Source: Acidaminococcus hominis
Lineage (GTDB): Bacteria > Bacillota > Negativicutes > Acidaminococcales > Acidaminococcaceae
Direction: 5' to 3' (one strand)
NCBI RefSeq assembly: GCF_021044795.1
Contig: NZ_JAJNOP010000001.1
Length of the DNA stretch: 64,000 nt
The notes under the pieces are model-generated. The model was not told the DNA's origin, did not search any database, and saw only the letters and a program-made list of their open reading frames with translations. The position numbers were made by a program, and so were the translations under genes. Positions within the stretch are counted from its first letter, which is position 1. Every line of letters starts with the position of its first letter. This document shows, in pieces, positions 49,216-57,699 of this stretch.

Positions 49216-51323
49216 TAACAGCTTTAAATAAACCGGAATACTATGTCAATCGGGAACTCAGCTGGCTGAAATTCAACCTGCGGGTACTGAAGGAGGCTGG
49301 GGTAAGAAATCTGCCCCTGCTGGAGCGGCTGCGCTTTGTGGCCATTTCTGCCTCCAACCTGGACGAATTCTTCATGGTCCGGGTGGCCGGGCTCATTGAC
49401 CGGCTGGAAGCCGGGGACGAACGGCTGGATGCGGCTGGCCTCAGCGTTTCCGACCAGCTGCGGCAGATTTCCCTGGCGGCCCACAACGAAATGAAATTAA
49501 AGTACCGCTACTTTTTTGCCCTGCTCAATGAGCTGGAAAAGTACGCCGTCAAGTTCCGCCGGGTAAAGGATGTAACCCCGGCCCAGCGGGAAGAACTGGA
49601 ACGGTATTACCAGGATATGGTGTTCCCGGTGCTGACCCCCATGGCGGTGGATGCGGCCCGGCCCTTTCCGTTCCTGGCCAACCGTTCCCTGAACCTGGCC
49701 ATTGAACTGAAGAACAAGGACGGAGAACAGCGAATTGCCTTTATCCAGGTGCCTTCTGTATTGCCCCGTTTCATTTCCCTGGAAGAAGAAAATAATGCCC
49801 GGAGCTTTGTGTTCCTGGAAGATTTGATCATGGCCCACTGCCAGGACCTGTTCAAAGGCCTGACCATTGTGGATATGGTTCCCTTCCGGATTACCCGGGA
49901 CTCGGACCTGGAAGTGGAAGAAGATGCCACCCAGGACCTGATGAAGGAAATCGAACGGTCCCTGCGGAAACGGAAAAGAGGGGCGGCCGTCCGGCTGGAA
50001 ATCAACCCCACGGACAGCCAGTTCCTGCAAAAATTCCTGATGCAGAACCTGGAACTGGACCGGGACGATGTGTACGAAATCAAGGGCCCTCTGGACCTGA
50101 CTTTCCTCAATAAGTTCATCGACCTGCCGGGGATGGAACAGTGGAAATTTTCCCCGTATACGGCCCAGCAGCCGGAAGAACTGCCGGATTATGAGGACCT
50201 GTTTGGCAAAATCCGGGAGCACGATATCCTGCTCCACCACCCCTATGAAAGCTTTGACCCCATTGTAAAACTCCTGGCCACGGCGGCAGAGGACCCGGCG
50301 GTCCTGGCCATCAAGGTAACCCTGTACCGGGTCAGCGGCAATTCGCCCCTGGTAGCGTCCCTGGCCCGGGCAGCAGAAAACGGCAAACAGGTTACGGCCC
50401 TGGTGGAACTGAAGGCCCGGTTTGACGAAGAAAACAACATTGTCTGGGCAAGACGCCTGGAGCAGGCCGGCTGCCACGTTATCTACGGACTCATGGGCCT
50501 GAAGACCCACTCCAAGATTATCCTGATTGTCCGGAAAGAAGCGGACGGCATCAAGCGGTATGTCCATCTGGGCACCGGCAACTACAACGACAAGACGGCC
50601 AAGCTGTACACGGACCTGGGCCTCTTGACCTCCAATGACCAATTCGGCCAGGACGCTTCCAGCTTCTTTAACGTCATCAGCGGCTATTCGGAGCCTCCGG
50701 CCATGAACAAGCTGGTGATGGCACCCCTGGGCCTGAGAGAAAAGATGAATGAACTGATTGAGCGGGAAATCGCAGTGGCCAAAAGAGGGGGAGAAGCCCA
50801 CATTGTGGCCAAGATGAACTCCCTGATTGACCAGCCCATTATCCAGAAGTACTATGAGGCCTCTCAGGCCGGGGTGAAAATCGATCTGATTGTCCGGGGT
50901 ATCTGCGGCCTGAGACCGGGGATTCCCGGAGTCAGCGAAAACATCACCGTCCGGTCCATTATTGGCCGGTTCCTGGAACACAGCCGGGTGTACTATTTTG
51001 CCAACGGCGGGGAAGAAGAACTGTACCTGTCCAGTGCGGATATGATGCCCCGGAACCTGAACGACCGGGTGGAACTGCTGTTCCCGGTGGAGCGGCGGGT
51101 CCATATTGACCGGATCAAGAGCTTCCTGGACCTGTGCCTCAGGGACAATGTAGGGGCCCATGTTATGCTCTCCAATGGCACCTACCGCCGGGCTTACCCC
51201 CACGGCAGACAGAAAATCAGCGTGCAGGCGGCCCTGATGAAGCGGGCCAAGGACAATGCCCCCAAAAAGGAAATGCCCATGGAACAGCGGCTGAAGCCCA
51301 TGTACCATAAGGAAAATGTATAG
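49212..51323 (+). CDS. ppk1: Polyphosphate kinase 1
   Basis: This 703-residue enzyme makes inorganic polyphosphate from ATP. The N-terminal domain starts YYVNRELSWLKFNLRVL. The phosphotransfer histidine is about residue 430 in GLKTHSKIILIV, followed by HLGTGNYNDKTAKLYTD. The second histidine region is FLEHSRVYYFANGG near residue 588, and SSADMMPRNLNDRVELLFPV follows. The length is typical of Ppk1. It overlaps the Ppx-like gene and is followed by a terminator. Together with the two Ppx-type proteins it forms a polyphosphate module close to the phosphate-uptake genes. Confidence 0.96.
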   Translation: MITALNKPEYYVNRELSWLKFNLRVLKEAGVRNLPLLERLRFVAISASNLDEFFMVRVAGLIDRLEAGDERLDAAGLSVSDQLRQISLAAHNEMKLKYRYFFALLNELEKYAVKFRRVKDVTPAQREELERYYQDMVFPVLTPMAVDAARPFPFLANRSLNLAIELKNKDGEQRIAFIQVPSVLPRFISLEEENNARSFVFLEDLIMAHCQDLFKGLTIVDMVPFRITRDSDLEVEEDATQDLMKEIERSLRKRKRGAAVRLEINPTDSQFLQKFLMQNLELDRDDVYEIKGPLDLTFLNKFIDLPGMEQWKFSPYTAQQPEELPDYEDLFGKIREHDILLHHPYESFDPIVKLLATAAEDPAVLAIKVTLYRVSGNSPLVASLARAAENGKQVTALVELKARFDEENNIVWARRLEQAGCHVIYGLMGLKTHSKIILIVRKEADGIKRYVHLGTGNYNDKTAKLYTDLGLLTSNDQFGQDASSFFNVISGYSEPPAMNKLVMAPLGLREKMNELIEREIAVAKRGGEAHIVAKMNSLIDQPIIQKYYEASQAGVKIDLIVRGICGLRPGIPGVSENITVRSIIGRFLEHSRVYYFANGGEEELYLSSADMMPRNLNDRVELLFPVERRVHIDRIKSFLDLCLRDNVGAHVMLSNGTYRRAYPHGRQKISVQAALMKRAKDNAPKKEMPMEQRLKPMYHKENV

Positions 51324-51338
51324 CAGGAAACCTTCCAG

Positions 51339-51372
51339 GAGCTGCACCCCCGTTGGTGCAGCTCTCTTTTTG
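51339..51372 (+). terminator. Terminator after ppk1
   Basis: GAGCTGCACC and GGTGCAGCTC form a perfect 10-bp stem followed by TCTTTTT. Confidence 0.9.
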
Positions 51373-51475
51373 GGCCAGAAGCGCCTGGAGCGGCCGTCTG
51401 GGGCAGTACCTCTATTCTTTTGACCAAAAAATGTGATATAATGTCCCCATCATAGAAAGAGGTGCGAAACAAGCT

Positions 51476-51784
51476 ATGGCAATTCAAAGCGTAACACTTA
51501 ACTACGAAGGCCATTACGGCTATTTGGATTATAACGAAGAAACCAAGGAGATGACGGTCTTCATTCCCGACGCGGAAGAAGCGGCCCAGCGGGTCCGGGA
51601 CTTCCTGGCGGAACCCAAGACCATGGAAGTTCCCACAGATGAATGTACCTACCATTTTGGACCGGTAACGGTGGATGCCAAAAACAGCTGGCAGGAATGT
51701 GAACAGGTGCTGACCCGTCTGTGGGTACATACAGGTGTTTTGGTGGAATGGAGCATGCCGCCCCGTATGACCAACGATTTATGA
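51476..51784 (+). CDS. Small protein of unknown function
   Basis: I do not recognise this 102-residue protein. It is soluble and mixed alpha/beta, with a GHYGYLDYNEETKEMTVF hairpin, an amphipathic helix (EEAAQRVRDFLAE), and a tryptophan-containing C-terminal helix (NSWQECEQVLTRLWVHTGV). An extended -10 (TGATATAAT) lies at 51434-51442. The purine-rich AAAGAGG lies rather far (13 bases) from the ATG. It is immediately upstream of the DnaA-box cluster, whose first box begins two bases after its stop codon. That proximity may be chance. Confidence 0.65.
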   Translation: MAIQSVTLNYEGHYGYLDYNEETKEMTVFIPDAEEAAQRVRDFLAEPKTMEVPTDECTYHFGPVTVDAKNSWQECEQVLTRLWVHTGVLVEWSMPPRMTNDL

Positions 51785-51786
51785 AC

Positions 51787-52096
51787 TTATCCACAGAGTT
51801 ATCCACTATAAGCACTGTGCCTGTGGAATCAGTGGATAACTTCTGGGGAAAATGTGGAAAAGTCCCTGGGCTCTTATTCACAGGCTGTGGATAAAGCCTG
51901 GGGAAAGTTTGTTTTCCCAGAGGGAAATTGACCTGCAAAAAGGGAAACAAACCTGAATGATTTTGGGAAAAAGCCCCGCTGTATGCGGCTTTTGGCCACT
52001 TTTCCTTTTGCCCTGTACGGGGCCGGAAAAAGGGCTGGCGGCGGGCGCCTTTATCCACAGCGGGGGTTTGGCACTGTGGATAAAGCTTGTGGATAA
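51787..52096. other. Cluster of eight DnaA boxes (candidate origin or DnaA-titration site)
   Basis: Five perfect TTATCCACA boxes occur: 51787 and 52051 on the plus strand, 51886, 52075 and 52088 on the minus strand. Three one-mismatch boxes occur at 51799 and 51874 (plus) and 51831 (minus). The 400 bases from 51785 to 52182 hold no convincing gene. The cluster also contains GTTTGTTTTCCC (51907) facing GGGAAACAAAC (51942). dnaA, dnaN and rpmH are not in the window, and a clear AT-rich unwinding element is not obvious. Confidence 0.75.
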
Positions 52097-52182
52097 CCCG
52101 GTGGAAACTTGGGGAAAACAGCAGATAAACAGTGAAAAACCGGGCTTGCCCGGGAATCAAATACCAGCAAGGAGGCTGTATT

Positions 52183-52734
52183 GTGGCAGATCGTTTTTAT
52201 GAATTAAAGGTAGCAGGACTTACCCGGCGTCTTCCGGTAATCAACATTTCTTCTACCCTGGCTATTGCCGGCTTTGTGATTTTGGGAGACGTGGAAATGG
52301 TGGAAAAAACTGCGGAGGCCCTGGCCCAAAAGGTGCCGGCCGACGTGGATGTCCTGATGGCGGCAGAAACCAAAGGGATTCCCCTGGTCCATGCCATGGC
52401 CCGGATCCTGAAAATGGACCGGTATGTGGTGGCCCGGAAATCCATAAAAGCGTATATGGAACATCCTTTGGTGGTGGAAGATGAATCCATTACCACCCAG
52501 GGTAAGCAGATCCTCTGCCTCCAGGACGAAGATATTGATCTGGTCCGGGGCAAAAAGGTCCTGCTGGTAGATGACGTAATCAGCACCGGGGGCTCCATGA
52601 AAGCCCTGGAAGAGCTGGTGGACCATGCTGGCGGCAAAGTGGTGGGCAAGATAGCCATTTTGGCTGAAGGGGATTCCATTGGCCGGGAAGATATTACGGT
52701 GCTGGCCAACCTGCCATTGTTCCCTGCGGAATAA
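52183..52734 (+). CDS. Phosphoribosyltransferase-family protein (Apt/Xpt-like)
   Basis: This 183-residue type I phosphoribosyltransferase has a flexible-loop region MAAETKGIPLVHAMARIL and the PRPP motif KVLLVDDVISTGGSM. The order is that of adenine/xanthine phosphoribosyltransferases, but the base specificity is not clear from sequence. GTG 52183 is chosen because AAGGAGG lies eight bases before it; no in-frame ATG is suitable. It lies just downstream of the DnaA-box cluster and ends at its own terminator. A purine-salvage role is likely and a regulatory PRPP-sensing role is possible. Confidence 0.82.
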   Translation: MADRFYELKVAGLTRRLPVINISSTLAIAGFVILGDVEMVEKTAEALAQKVPADVDVLMAAETKGIPLVHAMARILKMDRYVVARKSIKAYMEHPLVVEDESITTQGKQILCLQDEDIDLVRGKKVLLVDDVISTGGSMKALEELVDHAGGKVVGKIAILAEGDSIGREDITVLANLPLFPAE

Positions 52735-52765
52735 GGCCGGGCATTGATTTGTAAAGAAGCATACA

Positions 52766-52802
52766 ACAGAGCAGTTCTTTTGGGAATTGCTCTGTTTTTT
52801 TA
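52766..52802 (+). terminator. Terminator after the phosphoribosyltransferase gene
   Basis: ACAGAGCAGTTC and GAATTGCTCTGT pair (one G-U), followed by seven Ts. Confidence 0.9.
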
Positions 52803-52880
52803 ACCTTTTCCTAGACGAACGGTGGGCTTTACTATAAAATAGTAGTATTATATCGTTCGGGAACAAGGGAGGAAAAGAAG

Positions 52881-53747
52881 TTGAAAATTGTTGATCTGCT
52901 GAAAAGTCCTAAGATTTGTGTATCCTGTGAGTTGTTTCCTCCAAAAAAAGGAAATGACCTGAAAAATGCTTTGAATATTGTTCATACTATTGCGGACCAT
53001 GGCGTTGATTATATGAGTGTGACCTACGGCGCCGGTGGTTCTGCGGTGGGCAAGTCCGTGGCCCTGGTAGGAGAAATTGAACGCTGCGGGGTGCCGGCCC
53101 TGGCCCACCTTACCTGTGTGGGGGCTACCGAGGATCGGATTGAAGGGGTACTGGACAGCCTGAAGCAGGTCAACGTGGAAAACGTGCTGGCCCTGCGGGG
53201 GGACAAGCCCCAGGGTATGGACGCCATGCCGGAAGGGGCGTATGCCCACGCCAGTGACCTGGTACGGAAAATCAAAAGCTACGGGGATTTCTGCGTAGGC
53301 GGCACCACTTATCCGGAAGGCCATCCGGAAGCTGCCAGCCTGGATGAAGACCTGGAGCATACGAAAATCAAGGTAGAAGCAGGCTGTGATTTTCTGGTAA
53401 CCCAGATGTTCTTTGAAAACAGTATGTTCTACAACTTCATGTATCGGCTGCTGGCCAAGGGCATCCAGGTGCCAGTGGTGGCGGGCATTATGCCGGTGAC
53501 CAACGTAAAGCAGATTGAACGGATTTTTACTTTAAGCGGCACCCCGGTGCCGGCTTCCCTCCGGGCTATGGTGGAACGCTTTGCAGACCATCCGGAAGCC
53601 CTGAAACAGGCAGGGATGGCCTACGCCATCGGCCAAATTGTGGACCTGATTGCCAATGGGTTTACCAATATCCACATCTACACCATGAACAAGCCGGAAA
53701 TCATCGGCGGCATCCGGGACAATTTGTCGGAAATCATCAAGTTATAA
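52881..53747 (+). CDS. metF: Methylenetetrahydrofolate reductase
   Basis: This 288-residue TIM-barrel flavoprotein reduces 5,10-methylene-THF to 5-methyl-THF. It has the catalytic glutamate in SCELFPPKKGND, SVTYGAGGSAVGKSV, AHLTCVGATEDRI, LALRGDKPQG and VTQMFFENSMFYNF. The start is TTG 52881 with GGGAGG upstream; no closer ATG fits the family N-terminus. It heads metF / metH-activation / metH, whose product consumes the methyl-THF. No SAM or cobalamin riboswitch is visible in the 146-base upstream gap. Confidence 0.95.
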   Translation: MKIVDLLKSPKICVSCELFPPKKGNDLKNALNIVHTIADHGVDYMSVTYGAGGSAVGKSVALVGEIERCGVPALAHLTCVGATEDRIEGVLDSLKQVNVENVLALRGDKPQGMDAMPEGAYAHASDLVRKIKSYGDFCVGGTTYPEGHPEAASLDEDLEHTKIKVEAGCDFLVTQMFFENSMFYNFMYRLLAKGIQVPVVAGIMPVTNVKQIERIFTLSGTPVPASLRAMVERFADHPEALKQAGMAYAIGQIVDLIANGFTNIHIYTMNKPEIIGGIRDNLSEIIKL

Positions 53748-53759
53748 GAAGGAGAACCT

Positions 53760-54458
53760 ATGGGGGAGTTACGGATCCGGTTTGATGAAAAGGAAGCCCT
53801 GCGCTACTTTGGCGCCCGGCCCGGGGACCAGCAGGCTCAGGCTACGGTGGACCGGGCGTTTTTGCAGCTGCGCAACGAGGTGCAGCCCCGCTCTGTGTGC
53901 CAGAAATGGAACTGCCAGGTAATCCAGGAAGCAGAAGGCCGGCCGGGACGGGTGGTCCTGGAAGGGGGCACCGAATTTATCAGCTCGGGGCTGGCCCGGC
54001 ATCTGACGGGCTGCACGGCGCTTCTGCTGTTTGGGGCTACCCTGGGGCCTCGGGTGGATACGGGGCTGAGACGGATCAGTGTCCGCAGCATTGCCGAGGG
54101 GGCTGCAGCCCAGGCTGTGGCGGCGGCTCTGATTGAAACCTACTGTGACGACCAGGAAGTGGTTTGGAAAAGTAAGCTGCCCAGCAGCTATACCTACCGG
54201 AGCCGGTTTTCCCCGGGCTATGGGGATTGGGCCCTGGAGGAGCAGGAAAAAATTTTCCGGCTGCTCCACTGCGCTAAAACCATTGGCCTGACCCTTACCA
54301 CCGGGGGCATTATGGCTCCCACCAAATCGGTTACGGCTGTCATTGGCATTGATGAAACAGGAAAGGAAAGCGGGGAAGAAACCGCTGCCTGCGGCAAAAA
54401 AAGCAAGTGCAGCAGCTGCAGCAACGTGACCTGTCCTTTCCGTCAGGAGGAACTATGA
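53760..54458 (+). CDS. Stand-alone MetH activation (AdoMet-binding) domain protein
   Basis: This 232-residue protein corresponds to the C-terminal reactivation domain of cobalamin-dependent methionine synthase. It has LLFGATLGPRVDTGLRR, IAEGAAAQAVAAALIE, the R-x-S-P-G-Y-G signature in SRFSPGYGDW, and SVTAVIGI near the end. It binds S-adenosylmethionine to reductively re-methylate cob(II)alamin. A cysteine-rich tail (CGKKSKCSSCSNVTC) follows and might bind a metal or Fe-S cluster; this is unusual for the domain. The stop overlaps metH by ATGA. Confidence 0.9.
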   Translation: MGELRIRFDEKEALRYFGARPGDQQAQATVDRAFLQLRNEVQPRSVCQKWNCQVIQEAEGRPGRVVLEGGTEFISSGLARHLTGCTALLLFGATLGPRVDTGLRRISVRSIAEGAAAQAVAAALIETYCDDQEVVWKSKLPSSYTYRSRFSPGYGDWALEEQEKIFRLLHCAKTIGLTLTTGGIMAPTKSVTAVIGIDETGKESGEETAACGKKSKCSSCSNVTCPFRQEEL

Positions 54459-56872
54459 AATTTCAGGAAGCATTATATACGAAGCGTTTGTTTTTTGACG
54501 GAGCCATGGGTACCATGCTTCAGGAAGCTGGTCTTAAACCGGGGGAACTGCCGGAAACCTGGAACCTGCTTCACCCGGAAAAGGTCCAGGCCATTCACCG
54601 GGCCTACGTCCGGGCTGGGGTGGATATTCTAAAGACCAATACCTTTGGGGCCAACGCCCTGAAGTTTGGGCCGGAACACGGCACCCCCAACGTGGAAGAA
54701 CTGGTCCGGGCGGGGGTGGAAAATGCCCGGGCTGCTTTTGCGGCGGAAGGCCGGGAAGGCTTTGTAGCCCTGGACCTGGGGCCTACGGGCAAGCTGCTCC
54801 AGCCCTTTGGGGACCTGCCCTTTGAGGAGGCGGTGGCCCTGTATGCCCAGCAGGTGAAAGCCGGAGCGGCTGCGGGAGCGGACCTGATCCTGATTGAAAC
54901 CATGAGCGATGCCTACGAAGCCAAGGCGGCCATGCTGGCGGCCAAGGAAAATGCGGACCTGCCCTTTGTGTGTACCTTTACCTTTGACCAGGATGGGAAG
55001 CTCCTAAGCGGTGCCGACGTAACGGCGGCCCTGGCCACGGCGGAAGCCCTGGGGGCTGCGGCTGTGGGCTTTAACTGCGGCCTGGGTCCGGACCAGCTGA
55101 TCCAGCTGGTGCCCCAGGCCCTGCAGGCCGTGGATATTCCGTTAGTTATGAATCCCAACGCCGGACTGCCGGTGGAGGAAAACGGCCACACGGTATTCCA
55201 TATTGGGCCGGAGGATTATGCGCCGCTGATGGTGCCCGTGGCAGAGCTGGGAGTAGCTGTTTTGGGCGGCTGCTGCGGCACCACGCCCCAGCATATTGCC
55301 CAGCTGGTGGCAGCCTGCCGGGATCTACCCCTGCCCCCCAGGAGAAACAGCGCCCCCAGCGTCATTGCCGGCTATGGCAGTGCCGTGGGCTTTGACGGTA
55401 TGCCCGTCATCATCGGGGAACGGATTAACCCTACCGGGAAACCCCGGCTGAAGGAAGCCCTGAAAAGCGGAAATATGGACTACGTATGCCAATTGGCCCT
55501 GGAACAGCTGGACAAGGGGGCCCAGGTCCTGGACGTGAACGTAGGGGTCCCCGGGGTCAACGAACCGGAACTGATTGAGCGGGTGATTGTGACCCTCCAG
55601 TCCATTACCTCCGTGCCCTTGCAGATTGATACCTCTAATATTGAGGCCATGGAACGGGGGCTGCGCATCTATAACGGCCGGCCGCTCCTCAACTCCGTAA
55701 ACGGCAAGGCCGAGAATCTGGCAGAAGTGCTGCCGCTGGCGGCCAAATACGGGGCAGCTCTGGTGGGGCTGTGTCTGGACGAAAACGGCATTGCAGACTC
55801 TGCCGCAGGGCGCCTAAAGGTGGCGGACAAGATTGTCGGGGAGGCGGAAAAGGCCGGCCTCCGGCCCCGGGATATGCTTCTGGATCCTTTGGCCATGACT
55901 ATCAGTACCGGCGGGGAAAATGCCCAGATTGCCCTGGCCGTAATCCGGAACCTGAAAAGCCGCCAGCTGAAAACGGTGATGGGGGTGTCCAACATTTCCT
56001 TTGGGCTGCCCAGCCGGGATGCGGTAAACAGTGCCTTCTTCTCTCTGGCTATGGAAGCCGGGCTCAGTGCCGGTATCATCAATCCCAACAGCGGTGCCAT
56101 GATGCAGGCCTACTACGCCTACGGGGCTTTAAGCGGTTTGGACAGCGGCTGCAAGAAATATGTGGAATACTTTGCCGACCTGCCCCAGGTGACCCTGGCC
56201 TCCAAAAGCCAAAGCACCGGGAAGGCAGCAGCCGCCGGCAGTCAGGAGCTGGCCCTGGACGAAGCCATCATCAGGGGTCTGCCCAGTGTGGTGGAAAAGG
56301 ACGTAAACCAGCTGTTGGCGGACGGCAAGACCGCCCTGTCCATTATCAACGAATGGATGATTCCTGCCCTGAATGTGGTGGGAGAGCAGTTCGAAAAGAA
56401 AAAGCTGTTCCTGCCTCAGCTGCTGGTCAGCGCAGATGCTGCCAAAGCCGGCTTTGAGATCTTAAAGCAGTCCCTGAAGACCGGGAACGCCAGCGAAGAC
56501 GGGGAACCCATTGTGGTATGCACGGTAAAGGGGGACATCCACGATATCGGCAAGAATATTGTGAAGGTGCTTCTGGAAAACTATGGCTACCGGGTTATCG
56601 ACCTGGGCAAGGACGTGCCGCCGGAAAAGGTGGTGGCGGCTGCCGTGGAAAATGGCGCCAAACTGGTGGGGCTTAGCGCCCTAATGACTACAACTGTCAG
56701 CTCCATGGCAGAAACCATCCGCCAGCTGCGGAAAGCCCTGCCTGGCTGCAAGGTGATGGTGGGCGGCGCCGTCATGACGGAAGAGTATGCCAAGAGCATC
56801 GGGGCCGACTTTTATGGGGCCAATGCGGTGGCCAGCGTCCACTATGCCAATGCCCTGTTTGGCAAAAAATAA
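54455..56872 (+). CDS. metH: Cobalamin-dependent methionine synthase lacking its activation domain
   Basis: This 805-residue enzyme transfers a methyl group from methyl-THF to homocysteine. The homocysteine domain has DGAMGTMLQEAG and the zinc cysteines in GGCCGTTP (about residue 271). The pterin domain has IIGERINPTGKPRLKEAL. The cap and B12 domains contain KGDIHDIGKNIVKVLLENYG (about 695), with the cobalt-ligating histidine. The reactivation domain found at the end of E. coli MetH is encoded separately just upstream. ATG 54455 is preceded by CAGGAGG and overlaps that gene's stop. Confidence 0.94.
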   Translation: MKFQEALYTKRLFFDGAMGTMLQEAGLKPGELPETWNLLHPEKVQAIHRAYVRAGVDILKTNTFGANALKFGPEHGTPNVEELVRAGVENARAAFAAEGREGFVALDLGPTGKLLQPFGDLPFEEAVALYAQQVKAGAAAGADLILIETMSDAYEAKAAMLAAKENADLPFVCTFTFDQDGKLLSGADVTAALATAEALGAAAVGFNCGLGPDQLIQLVPQALQAVDIPLVMNPNAGLPVEENGHTVFHIGPEDYAPLMVPVAELGVAVLGGCCGTTPQHIAQLVAACRDLPLPPRRNSAPSVIAGYGSAVGFDGMPVIIGERINPTGKPRLKEALKSGNMDYVCQLALEQLDKGAQVLDVNVGVPGVNEPELIERVIVTLQSITSVPLQIDTSNIEAMERGLRIYNGRPLLNSVNGKAENLAEVLPLAAKYGAALVGLCLDENGIADSAAGRLKVADKIVGEAEKAGLRPRDMLLDPLAMTISTGGENAQIALAVIRNLKSRQLKTVMGVSNISFGLPSRDAVNSAFFSLAMEAGLSAGIINPNSGAMMQAYYAYGALSGLDSGCKKYVEYFADLPQVTLASKSQSTGKAAAAGSQELALDEAIIRGLPSVVEKDVNQLLADGKTALSIINEWMIPALNVVGEQFEKKKLFLPQLLVSADAAKAGFEILKQSLKTGNASEDGEPIVVCTVKGDIHDIGKNIVKVLLENYGYRVIDLGKDVPPEKVVAAAVENGAKLVGLSALMTTTVSSMAETIRQLRKALPGCKVMVGGAVMTEEYAKSIGADFYGANAVASVHYANALFGKK

Positions 56873-56963
56873 TAGTTGGATAGCTATAACATTCCGTGTT
56901 ACTATAATACATATTTACAGCTTTTATGCATAAAAAATCTAACCAGAAAGAAGATGCAAAACA

Positions 56964-57698
56964 ATGAAAAGACCTTTGATTGGTGTATCCGGCAGCCATA
57001 TGGTGGATGACCATGGCACCTTTGCCGGGTACCATCGGGCCTACGTGAACGATGACTACATCCGGTCCGTAGTGGAAGCAGGCGGCGTGCCTGTAATCCT
57101 GCCCTTTACCCAGGACGCAGAAGCGGTGGCCGAAATGGTGGCCCGGGTGGACGGCGTACTTTTTAGCGGCGGCCAGGATGTGTACCCCCTAAACTACGGG
57201 GAAGAACCCTGCCGGCAGATTGGTCCGGTGTGGCCGGAACGGGACACCTTTGACCAACTGCTGTTTCAGGAAGCCCAAAAGCGGGGCATTCCCGTGGTGG
57301 GCATCTGCCGGGGCCTGCAAATTGTGAACGTGGCCCTGGGCGGCACCCTGTACCAGGACCTGAGCCTGGACAAGAATTCCTACGTAAAACATTCCCAGAA
57401 CCAGGACCCGGCTACGGCTACCCACACCGTGGAAATTGCCGAAGGCAGCCGGCTAAGCCGTATCCTGGGAAAAACGGAGTGGGTCACCAATTCCCACCAT
57501 CATCAGACCGTTCACGCGGTGGGCAAGGGCCTTACCGTAACGGCCCGGGCCAAGGACGGCACAGTGGAAGCGATGGAAGGCACGGAGTATCCCTACCTGA
57601 TGCTGTACCAGTTCCATCCGGAAATGATGTCCATCAACAATGGGGATGCCAAGAAATTGTTTGCTGATTTTATTCATGCTGCAGAGGGGAACAACTAA
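56964..57698 (+). CDS. Gamma-glutamyl hydrolase, class I glutamine-amidotransferase-like (PuuD family)
   Basis: This 244-residue protein has the catalytic triad of class I amidotransferase-like hydrolases: cysteine in VVGICRGLQIVNVALGG, and His and Glu in YQFHPEM. The FSGGQDVYPLNYGE region is typical of gamma-glutamyl-GABA hydrolases. It probably cleaves a gamma-glutamyl amide. An amino-acid permease gene follows after one base, which suggests uptake and hydrolysis of a glutamyl compound. TATAAT lies at 56903. The ribosome site (AGAAAGAAG) is modest. Confidence 0.88.
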   Translation: MKRPLIGVSGSHMVDDHGTFAGYHRAYVNDDYIRSVVEAGGVPVILPFTQDAEAVAEMVARVDGVLFSGGQDVYPLNYGEEPCRQIGPVWPERDTFDQLLFQEAQKRGIPVVGICRGLQIVNVALGGTLYQDLSLDKNSYVKHSQNQDPATATHTVEIAEGSRLSRILGKTEWVTNSHHHQTVHAVGKGLTVTARAKDGTVEAMEGTEYPYLMLYQFHPEMMSINNGDAKKLFADFIHAAEGNN

Positions 57699-57699
57699 C

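Noticed and set aside
51957..52202. Open frame through the DnaA-box cluster
   Set aside because: It lacks a ribosome site, overlaps the phosphoribosyltransferase start, and its translation has no protein-like pattern.
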